The notes under the pieces were generated by a model. That model was not told the origin of the DNA. It saw nothing but the letters and a program-made list of their open reading frames with translations, and searched no databases. The translations under genes and the position numbers were made by a program. A DNA stretch of 64,000 bases from Azolla caroliniana (lineage: Eukaryota; Polypodiophyta). Of the stretch, positions 56,236-64,000 are shown piece after piece. The DNA lies in contig JBHGNT010000015.1 in the NCBI GenBank assembly GCA_043228905.1, positions 15,252,001-15,316,000 on the forward strand, written 5' to 3'. How positions within the stretch are numbered: position 1 is the stretch's first letter; each line of letters begins with the position of its first letter.

Positions 56236-58925
56236 TCATTCCCCGCCTGTCGGTTCTTCCTCGGTTTCGAATCGTTCGTCGTCGCGGTCCAGGTTAACCG
56301 GATCCGGCTCGTCGTCGTGACGCTTCTTGAACGCTTTGATCCGCTTCCTAGCTACCGGTATCGCCATTCTCGTGCCGTCGAGTTCCGCCAGATGGTACGT
56401 CCCGTTGTCGTTGGCGCTTTGTACCACATAAGGCCCGAACCACCTTCTTGCGAACTTCCGTGTCGCTCGATGCTGGTTGTCGAGGCTGCTGTCGTAGACT
56501 ATCACCCAGTCGCCTTCCTCGATCTTCTTTGGTCGGAGCCGGTGCGTCCGGTCGAACCAAGCTTTGTTCCTCGTCCTTGCCACCCGAAGCTTTCCCGCAG
56601 CCTGCTCCACGTCCTCCGGTCTTCGCTCGAGCTGTTGTATGCGCGCCGCCAACAGTTCCTCTCGGCTCATCTTGTCTTTCCAGTCCACGGTTGCCGATGA
56701 GGAGATCGTACGTTCCATCGACATGATCGGCTTCTGCCCAAACATGAGCTCTGCCGGCATGAATCCGGTTACCGAACTGTGCGTAGTTCGGTCAGTCCAC
56801 AACGCGTAAGGCAGCAGCCGCGGCCAGTTCCCGACTTGCCCTCCGCATGCCGGAACTAACGCCTTGACGATCGGTCCGTGTCCGCGCTCCACCTTCCCAT
56901 TCGCCTCCGGATTGTACGCAGTGGTAAGCGAGAGTTTGACTCCTAGCCGGTCGAACAGCTCCTCGGCCTCTTCGGCGTCCAACTCCCTGCGATCAGCCAC
57001 GATCTTCCCGACGCACCCGTACCGGCACATCACGTCCTCGATCAGGAACCGACATACGGCCGCGGTCGTTTTGTTCTGAAGGGCTCGGCCTTCTACCTGG
57101 TTCATCAGATCTTCCCGAGCCAGGACCAGATACCGCATTTGTCCTACTCCCATCGGCATCGTCACCAGATCTACCACCCATTTGAAGTGGATGGTCGGAG
57201 GGTACGTAGGGTGAAGCTCGTCCCGATGTCGGACTATGGAGTGCATCTGACAGCTCTCGCAAGTTGTCACGAACCGATGCACGTCCCGATACAGTCCCGA
57301 CCACCAGTACTTCCCCTTTATCTTCTCGAACGTGGCCCACGTCCCACGGTGTCCAGCCCAAGGGCTGTCGTAGTAGGCCGTCAGCAGCTCCTCCTGTTCT
57401 TCCTTCATCGCCACCACCCGGAGCGGGACGCCGTTCCTCTTCTTCGGGTGCTTCCATAAGTATCCGTCCCGGAGAACGAATCGGTATGCTTTCTTCCGGA
57501 TCCGGTTGGCCTCGTCCCTCGTCCATGACGCATCCGGCGTCATTGTCCTCAAAAACCCACCGATCTGTAGCCACTCGCCGTCGTACTTGCTCTCGTCGAA
57601 GCCGTTAAGTGCCGGAGTGCTCGCCCCATCGGTCGTCACGTACGCCGCCTCGAAGAAGTCCACGCCGACTTCTTCGTCCTCCGAAACCATGCCGCCCTCG
57701 TCATCAAACCTCGCCCTCGAAAGCATGTCGGCCATGGCGTTGTCCTTTCCGGAAATGTGTCGTATTTCCGGGTCCAGGGACTTGATGTACGCTATCCACC
57801 TGAGCATCGCCAGGTCCGGTGTCGCGCATCCGGAAACCATGCCGAGAATTGGCAGGCAATCTGTCTCGATAATCACTTCTGTCCCGATCAGGTAGTCTTT
57901 GTCGGCCTTTACCGCCGAAACGATACCCCAGAGTTCGCGTTTAACCTGGTCGTACCCTCGCTGTCGCTCACTGAGGACCTTTGCGCCGAATCGGATCGGG
58001 AACCGAGTGCCGTCCTCGTCTTCTTGGTTGACGACCCATCCGATCCCGATCGGACTCGTATCCACCGTTATGTATACCAGGGTACCCTTCTCGTAGACAG
58101 CCTTCCGGAGCGCCGGTGCTGCCGCAAGAGCTTCCTTCAGCTTCCGGACCGACTCCGTGTGCTCGTCTCGCCACTCGAATTTTCGCCCCTTCTTCAGCAA
58201 CCCGTATAGCAGCTCCGCAACGTGGGCGTAATGCGGGATCCATATGTGGTAGAATGTGCATGCCCCCAGGAACCTCCGAACTTCCGTAACCGAGCTACAG
58301 TCGGTTTTCATCGCGGAGATGGCTTCTACTTTTGCCGGGAACGGCTTCCGGCCATATGGTCCACATAGGTGTCCGACCACCAGGATTTCCGATTGCCCGA
58401 AGGCCGATTTCTCCCCGGAGAAGGTGAGCCTCGCAACCTCTAGCCTTTGTAGCACCTTCTCGCAGTCGTCGATGTGTGTTGCCACGAATCGCCGACATCC
58501 GTCCGGCCCGAGTGTCTCGTCCTTCTCTTCCACCGGGTACCCCTTGATCGGGATATCGTCTAGAAACGACATGGTGATGTCCGGGATGCAATCCCTCAGT
58601 ACTTTGTTCATTGCATTCACCATGTGGGCCACCGAGTTGGTCCCTCCTTGTGGCAGGGTACACATTCGCACTAGGCCGAGGGGAGTTCGCATCGTCGTAA
58701 TGTCTCTACTCTCCACGGCTAGCTGGAACTGGTCGTACCCTGAGTACAGATCACCGACCGAGTAAATCGACCTTCCGGCGAAGGCCTCCGTGAACTCGTC
58801 TATGGTCGGTCCAATTCCTGCGTTCCGAATGGTCACTCTGTTGACCGGCTGCAGGTCTTGAATGAAGCGCAATGTTCCGTTTTTCTTTGGTACGGTAAAC
58901 CATCGGTTCGATATGGGGCTACCGT
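56236..58925 (-). CDS. Gypsy-F Pol: RT, RNase H, integrase
   Basis: A clean frame of 878 residues from a Met at 58872. Coding homology extends upstream to about 58925 (SNRWFTVPKKNGTLRF) in the same register. RT has RFIQDLQPVNRVTIRN at 2-17, GDLYSGYDQFQL at 40-51 and FLDD at 103-106. RNase H follows with VDTSPIGIGWV and HISGKDNAMADMLSRARF. Integrase has HRGTWATFEKIKGKYWW, CESCQMHS, core DLVTMPMG, KIVADRRELDA (Arg where Gly is usual) and YNPEANGKVERGH. The C-terminal module is RRWFGPYVVQSANDNGTYHL. There is no chromodomain. The wording of RT and integrase matches basidiomycete gypsy elements as I remember them, not common angiosperm families. Confidence 0.85.
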
Positions 58926-59560
58926 CCGGTCTTCGTTAAGGTCTTCTCCGGCTACCTTCCTTAGCATCCCCAAGGTGTCGTCGAAGGAGACCGCCTCCAC
59001 GGCTCCGCTGATTTCCTCGTCCGGGCCGGGAACTCCGCACACTCGAAGCCGCACTTCCGCCCTTGCCTTTTCTCGGCCAACGATGCCGACTATCATACAC
59101 CCTCCATTGTTGGAGAAGCAAAATTTTTTACTTATCGTACAGGGTTTCTTCGGTTTCGGTTCTATCGTACAGCTGTGGGGTCTTTCCCGAGTGTCCGGAC
59201 TGTCTCGGCCCCACGCCTTGGCAGCCCTCTCTAAAAATCCTCCCGGTTCCCGCCACCGAGGGATTCGCGGTTTCGCTCGTGGTTCGGTCGCACCGTCAGA
59301 AATTGGACCGAATGGCGCCCATCCTGGCTTTTGACCCTCGTGTAGGCCGAACCGTTGTCTAGCACCTTGGTCTCCATCCGCGCCGCCGTGATGTATGGTT
59401 CCCCTAATATGACCGGGTGCGAGGACGTCTCCTGTACTAAGAAGTGCTGGTCAATCTCGACGTCGCCGATCTTGACTCGCACGTTCGGGCAGGCCCCGTG
59501 CAGTTCCTCGGTGGCGCGCGTCGCCGCCCATATCTTCCACCCGTGCTTGGTGTTGATCGG
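58833..59560 (-). pseudogene. Gypsy-F protease region, frameshifted to pol
   Basis: It continues the gag register past a TGA at 59561-59563: INTKHGWKIWAAT, then VRVKIGDVEIDQHF and HPVILGEPYITAARM, the downstream half of a retropepsin-like domain. The start VALVDHGSEINLMS (DHGS for the usual DSGA) lies just before the TGA. A shift of -1 (or +2) between 58925 and 58833 is needed to enter pol. Whether this is programmed or a mutation is not clear. Confidence 0.65.
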
Positions 59561-61354
59561 TCACTTTCCCTTCTTATAGAAGTCCATGGACATCAGGTTT
59601 ATTTCCGAACCGTGGTCCACCAATGCCACCACCGGTTCCTGAACATCTCCGATCTTTACCGGGGTCTCCATGGTCGCTCGAGCCCAGTGTGGCCTCGAAT
59701 AGTGTCTCTCCGCCCACTCATCTTCCAGCGCCAAGTCGTCGATGTGCGTCGTTCGCACCTCCACCGGTCTTTCCGGTTCCGTCTCCGTCGACAGCCTCTT
59801 CCGCTTCACCAAGTCCACAATGGAGTCGTGGAACTCCTTAGCGATCCCTAGCACTTCCCGCAATGACAGCTCCACTTTGCTGTCGAGGATCCGTTCTTCT
59901 AAGACCTTTCGTAGGTCCGTGGTCCTTTCTATTTCCGTCCCCAGTCGGTATCCGCCCTTCCTGGGGTTATCTTGTGCGCTAGTCCCACCGGCATCGTTCC
60001 GTCGTTGCCCGAATCGGGTCTCGTATCGTTGTGAGGGCCTGGCCGCTCCGGCTTTCCCCACTCGTTTGTCTTCTACCAGAGCCTCGTAGTTCTGGCAAGG
60101 TGCTTCGACGAAACCCGTCTTCTCCTCGACCAGGTTGCTCCACCCGGTTATTTCCCAGACCCGTCTCTCAGCGCGGTCTGCTTCATCTTTCCTCAGTCGT
60201 GCGCCGGCGAGGCCTTCCAGCATTGCCGACCAGAATCCGTCTTTGCTCTCCTTTCGGGCCTCGCTGCCCCCGACACGAATACCGGCCGACGCCGAGTAGT
60301 GGATGGCCTCCATGTGTCGGGCCGTTGCCTCTTCCATCAGTCTCTTCATACCTCCTCGCTCGTCGTTCCGGTTTAGGGCCCTTCTGGTATCGCCGGTGTG
60401 CACCTGGCCTTCCCATAGGTACACCACCCGGTTCCTCAATTCCTCTGCGAAATCGCCGCAGTCCTTCCGAATGTGGCCGACCTCGTCGCACCACATGCAC
60501 CTGTTCCCTGCTGCCGACCGTCGGTCACGAGCCAGTTCGCCGCCTTCCCTTCGAGTCTGGGCGATCTGGAGATCCTTTATCGCTCGCGTCAACTCCTCCA
60601 GCGCTGCTCCTCCGGATGAGTCATTGACCATGCTGGTCGGAGCCGAACCGGTTTCGAGCCACTCCCGGGTCTCTGCCCTTCGCCCTTGTGGTGCCGGTTC
60701 AAGCCTCCTTATTGTGACAGAGCCCGCTCCGGTCGCCCCGTTGTCAGCCCATTCTCGCCGTTTGTCGAAACGGCCACAGACTCTCTTAACTGCAGCCCAG
60801 TCGGTTGTCAGCCCGTCTTCGGTTTCTAGCAAGGAGCCGAATTGATCCCGGTCCCGCTCGTCCACCAACTTGACGAACAGTAGGACCCGGCTCGTATCCA
60901 GAATGGTTCGGTCAAGCGCCGAAAGGCGCGCAAAGCGTTCCTCAAACTCTCGGAGGAGTGCCGATGCGTTTCTTCCCTTGTCGGGGGACTCCACCCATCC
61001 CATGAAGTCCCGTTTCGAAAGCCGGAGTGCGTCGTCCAGCTCGTATTTTTCTAGGAGTCGGCCTTCGAACTCCTCCCAGGTACGACTCTCTGCCCGTACC
61101 TTGAGCACCTCCGCATGGATGCTCGGCATCGCCACTCGAGGGAACCCGGCAAGACGCCTCTCTTCCGGAATTTCCCGCATCAGCATTTCTGCCCTGTAGG
61201 ACGCCAAATACTTCGTAGCATCCTTTCTGCTGAACCGGCCGATTGTACCGACGACCACCTCAATAGCTCTGTCGATGGCGTCGGTGCCTTCGCGTGCGCT
61301 CAATATCCGATCCACGGCCAAAGCCATGGCCTCCGCAAGATCCGACCCCTTCAT
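59561..61354 (-). CDS. Gypsy-F Gag
   Basis: The first in-frame ATG is at about 61354, 43 bp inside the 5' LTR. The frame runs about 597 residues with no stop before 59561. The N-terminal half is helical with Arg/Glu-rich capsid-like sequence (WEEFEGRLLEKYELDDAL). A CCHC knuckle (CMWCDEVGHIRKDC, residue about 285) is followed directly by RNRVVYLWEGQVHT, an arrangement I associate with fungal gypsy gag (DUF4100-like). A Lys/Arg-rich stretch and the start of the protease (VDHGSE) end the frame. The TGA at the end may be a CGA mutation, since homology continues behind it. Confidence 0.8.
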   Translation of the reverse strand: MKGSDLAEAMALAVDRILSAREGTDAIDRAIEVVVGTIGRFSRKDATKYLASYRAEMLMREIPEERRLAGFPRVAMPSIHAEVLKVRAESRTWEEFEGRLLEKYELDDALRLSKRDFMGWVESPDKGRNASALLREFEERFARLSALDRTILDTSRVLLFVKLVDERDRDQFGSLLETEDGLTTDWAAVKRVCGRFDKRREWADNGATGAGSVTIRRLEPAPQGRRAETREWLETGSAPTSMVNDSSGGAALEELTRAIKDLQIAQTRREGGELARDRRSAAGNRCMWCDEVGHIRKDCGDFAEELRNRVVYLWEGQVHTGDTRRALNRNDERGGMKRLMEEATARHMEAIHYSASAGIRVGGSEARKESKDGFWSAMLEGLAGARLRKDEADRAERRVWEITGWSNLVEEKTGFVEAPCQNYEALVEDKRVGKAGAARPSQRYETRFGQRRNDAGGTSAQDNPRKGGYRLGTEIERTTDLRKVLEERILDSKVELSLREVLGIAKEFHDSIVDLVKRKRLSTETEPERPVEVRTTHIDDLALEDEWAERHYSRPHWARATMETPVKIGDVQEPVVALVDHGSEINLMSMDFYKKGK

Positions 61355-61397
61355 CTTCTGCTCTTCTGCCACCTCCTTCACGTCGGGTTCACCAAGA

Positions 61398-62011
61398 TGT
61401 CAAGGTATTCCTCGCGGATGCGTGGAATGAGGCGGGACCTCGGGGGTCTTGTACCAAAGAGCAAGAGAGAAAGGAGAAGGGAAGGGACCCACTACGTGTG
61501 AGCGTAGATCCACAGGGACACGGCCCTTCGACACGAAGACGCGAGCGGGGAAACCAACACAGAGAGGCACGAAGGTATGTATGTATATATATTAACAGAG
61601 ACAAACAACAAGAAGCACGAAGTCGGTTACAACCGAACAGGCCGGCGAACAGATGTCGATGCCTGTTCGCAAACACTCAGAAAGAAAAGGGGTAGGTTGG
61701 AGGTGCTGCCAGAAGCACTCGGGCATTCCTCAGAGCAGCGCGAGCCTCCCGAAAACCTGCACAGAAAGAAGCTACGGAGTATTGGGAGAGAGAGAGCGCC
61801 TTTTCCCCCCCGCAACAGCACTTCGTCCTCCTCTTTTATAGGCAAGGAAGGAGCCGTTTCCCATTAACTTCCTACCTACCGAATCTACCTACCTAGGATC
61901 TTCTATGTACCTAATTCTCTCTTATGCACAACATAAGACGTACGTGCATGAAGAACCGGTTCCTACGCTCCGGTGCACCGATTCCGCTTGTGGACGGTTT
62001 TCTTCACGACA
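61398..62011 (-). repeat. Gypsy-F 5' LTR
   Basis: 614 bp, pair of 55549-56162. Confidence 0.93.
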
Positions 62012-62500
62012 ACGCTCTCTCTATTCTTGCACCAACAAGAATCACAACAACTACAAGTTTGCCCTAAGTCATATTTATACTAATATGACTTTTCAGCTAT
62101 TTACAAATATAGCCTCGATGGACTCTCAGAAACATATTTACGAATATGTCTCTTCATTCGGTGAGCATTCCTCACCGGGTTTGCACCATCCGGCTCTCCG
62201 TAGCCGGGTACTCCTCATCCGGTTCTCACCGGGTCTGCACCATCCGGCTCTCCGTAGCCGGGTACTCTAGTTTGCACCATCTAGCTCTCTGTAGCCGGAT
62301 ACTCCTCATCCGGTCTTCACCGGGTCTGCACCATCCGGCTCTCTGTAGGCGGGTACTCCTCATCCGGTCTTCACCGGTTCTGCACCATCCGGCTCTCCGT
62401 AGCCGAGTACTCCTCATCCGGTTCTCACCGGCCTCGGCCGAGTTTGCTTATCAACACTGTTCTTCTCCCTTCCCATCTGGAGGGACCTGTCTCCCAACAC
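62012..62500 (-). repeat. Copia A-minus 5' LTR, outer part (U3)
   Basis: It continues from 55548. Dyad-flanked TATA at 62066-62091, then 54-bp repeat units at about 62185-62430 with one shortened unit (GGGTACTCTAGTTTGCACC). It ends at GTCTCCCAACA, followed by CAATA. Confidence 0.9.
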
Positions 62501-62505
62501 AATAT

Positions 62506-62842
62506 GAATGCTCTAGGGGGCTTACACCCCTTTGTATCTACCTCCTCTTGTACTATTTAACCCCTTATGGGGAATGAATGAAATATGAATGAACCATTTT
62601 TCTCTCTTAATCTCTCTCTCTCTCTTGTCATGTCTCTCTCCCTCTCTCTCTCCCCTTTAACGTTGAACCCCTTGGGAGGGGGGTGGAGCCATTCTAGGCA
62701 CCACCCCCCACCCCACAATGCTTCTCAATGCACATGATCTCTCTCGCCATCAATCCCATACTCTCCATCATCATGATAACCACCATGTCTATCTTTATCA
62801 TGATTATCATCGTCCTTAACCCTAACCCTAAAACTTATAACA
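62506..62842 (+). repeat. Gypsy-D 5' LTR, second part
   Basis: It resumes after the copia duplication with TGAATGCTCTAGGG and ends CTTATAACA at 62842, giving TGTTA/TAACA termini with 44555. TTTAACCCCTTATGGGGAATG near 62557 and a CT run lie inside. CCTTTTGGCGACCACTAAGG follows as the presumed primer site. Confidence 0.65.
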
Positions 62843-64000
62843 CCTTTTGGCGACCACTAAGGCGACCCCCCTTTGGAGACAGAGTCGAAGAATGATACGT
62901 GGCGATGCAAGTCAATAATGACAAAATATGCAAGAAATGGTGATGGTGATTGAAAGCCGTCGAGGAATGCAACAAGGTGATGTTGTGCGCAAGGAAGATG
63001 AAGAATGTTACGTGGTGATGATCTGCAAGAAATGGAATTGACAACAATATGCAAAAAATGGCGACCATGATGTGCATGAGAAGCAAGAAATGACAGATTG
63101 ATTATCCATACCATGATTCTGATACAAATTAATGTCTATACAAGTGTATTTTGTTTGACATGTGATTGGTCTTTTTGGTGTGGATCTGATCGCAAAGAAA
63201 GATGAAAAAAGCAAGGGAGAAATAAAGCCTATGATCTATGTGAGACCCAACCACCACATGATGTATCTTCCAAAGATGCGAGAGTGCATTTCTATCCACA
63301 TATGACCGGACACACATGGCTAGAAAGCAAACGATTGGACCAAAGGGAATTGTTGGAACAAAGATGGAGAAGGCAATTAAGAAAGCGGAAGAAATACAAA
63401 CCGACGCGGAAAGACACGACTAGTCAGATGGCCGGGAACAAGGAACCAGAAGTACAACCAAATGGGCAAAACTCGCCGGAATGGCCAGACAACGGGCAAG
63501 AGTGGCCGGAGTGACCGGATAGCAGCCGAAGTGTCTAAGTGGCTAGACAACAGTCGGAGCGACCGTAGAGAGGTCGGAATGGCCGAATAACGGCCAGACA
63601 ACGGCTGAAGAGCAACCGGGCAACAGTTTGAGCGGTTGGAGAGCGGTCGGAATAACCGGATGCAGACAGGCGGCCGGGACGACGAACCGGATGCACGACC
63701 GAAAGACGACGGACAACAACCGAACTGACTGCCGGAAAACCGACGGAGAGCAGGTCGACGAGCAGAGGAATAAATGGCTCGAAACGACACAGAAGAAGAA
63801 GAAGAAGAAGAAACAGAGGGGAGAAAGAGATAACAAGATGAGCATGATTTAAGACAAATAGACAGAGATCAAATAGATTGGAAGAGGATGAAGAGGAAGA
63901 TAGAAGCCTTTCTCTTGAAGAGAAGAAAGCTAACGAATCGCAAGAAGGCGGGAAGAAGAGAAAGATGCAGACAACGGCAAGAGAGAAACGTAAGAAGCAG
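62843..64000 (+). mobile_element. Gypsy-D internal region, start only
   Basis: Leader DNA with no recognisable gag. From 63470 to 63670 a degenerate unit of about 30-40 bp built on GGCCGGAGTGACCGGATA and GACAACGG recurs. Purine-rich sequence follows to the window end. The rest of the element lies outside. Confidence 0.5.

Larger units (their letters stand above)
55549..62011 (-). mobile_element. Fungal-like Ty3/gypsy element (gypsy-F) inside the copia 5' LTR
   Basis: 6463 bp with 614-bp LTRs at 55549-56162 and 61398-62011 differing at about 11 positions, all transitions. On its own strand the LTR runs TGTCGTGAAGAA to CTTGACA. Primer site TTGGTGAACCCGACG lies just inside the 5' LTR. Polypurine tract AGGTGGGGGCGGA precedes the 3' LTR. 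Compared with the undisturbed copia 3' LTR (GTTACGCGCTCTC), the flanks are ACGCGT and ACG, consistent with a 5-bp ACGCG duplication that has lost two bases. Confidence 0.9.
44735..62500 (-). mobile_element. Copia A-minus: complete element containing two nested gypsy insertions
   Basis: A minus-strand element with LTRs at both ends, flanked by the 5-bp duplication CAATA (44730-44734 and 62501-62505). Removing the nested insertions (46835-52513 and 55549-62011) leaves about 5.6 kb, a normal copia size. Primer site AGTGGTATCAGAGC lies at 55231-55245. A purine tract, AAGGGGGAGTA, lies just before the 3' LTR at 45523. It belongs to the same family as A1, A2 and A3, but on the opposite strand. Confidence 0.9.

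Overview
This is nuclear DNA from a land plant. The evidence is a four-exon cytosolic ribosomal protein L15 gene with a telo-box promoter element, an intronless receptor-like kinase close to plant SOBIR1, and dense plant-type LTR retrotransposons with tRNA-iMet primer sites. Two hints point away from flowering plants, both as inference only. A partial intron-rich gene at the left end resembles FBF1, a ciliary transition-fibre protein expected only in plants with swimming sperm. Two of the Ty3/gypsy elements also look more like moss, lycophyte or fungal lineages than the usual angiosperm ones. A lycophyte, fern or other flagellate plant fits best, but the species cannot be fixed from this window.

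Layout. 1-9347 (minus): 5' part of the FBF1-like coiled-coil gene, six exons in intron-rich AT-rich DNA that also holds a decayed retroelement and degenerate tandem repeats. 9348-13590: intergenic DNA with minisatellites, a gypsy integrase relic and a long CT microsatellite. 13594-15451 (plus): RPL15. 17231-17885: a 655-bp inverted-repeat element. 18143-19621 (minus): SOBIR1-like kinase without leucine-rich repeats. 19670-24010: microsatellites, a broken LINE carrying a 12-copy array of a 176-bp unit, and a tRNA-derived SINE.

24501-64000 is one nested stack of LTR retrotransposons. Reading left to right, each plus-strand element is cut by the next: copia C (24501), copia A1 (26042), copia B (27529), copia A2 (30451), copia A3 (33228), gypsy-1 (36620), gypsy-D (44555). 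Gypsy-D is cut by a minus-strand copia A element (44735-62500, target duplication CAATA). That element holds two gypsy insertions: a chromovirus (46835-52513, duplication GCCGC) and a fungal-like gypsy (55549-62011). The missing 3' halves of the seven outer elements should lie beyond 64000, in reverse order. LTR divergence counted by eye falls with nesting depth (about 5% for gypsy-1, 3% for the minus copia A, 2% for the fungal-like gypsy, well under 1% for the chromovirus), which agrees with the insertion order.

Only three host genes are supported and they do not form a pathway. The most unusual content is the depth of nesting, an env-position coiled-coil ORF in gypsy-1, the fungal-like gypsy, a satellite-like array born inside a LINE reading frame, and a predicted -1 frameshift site in the chromovirus.
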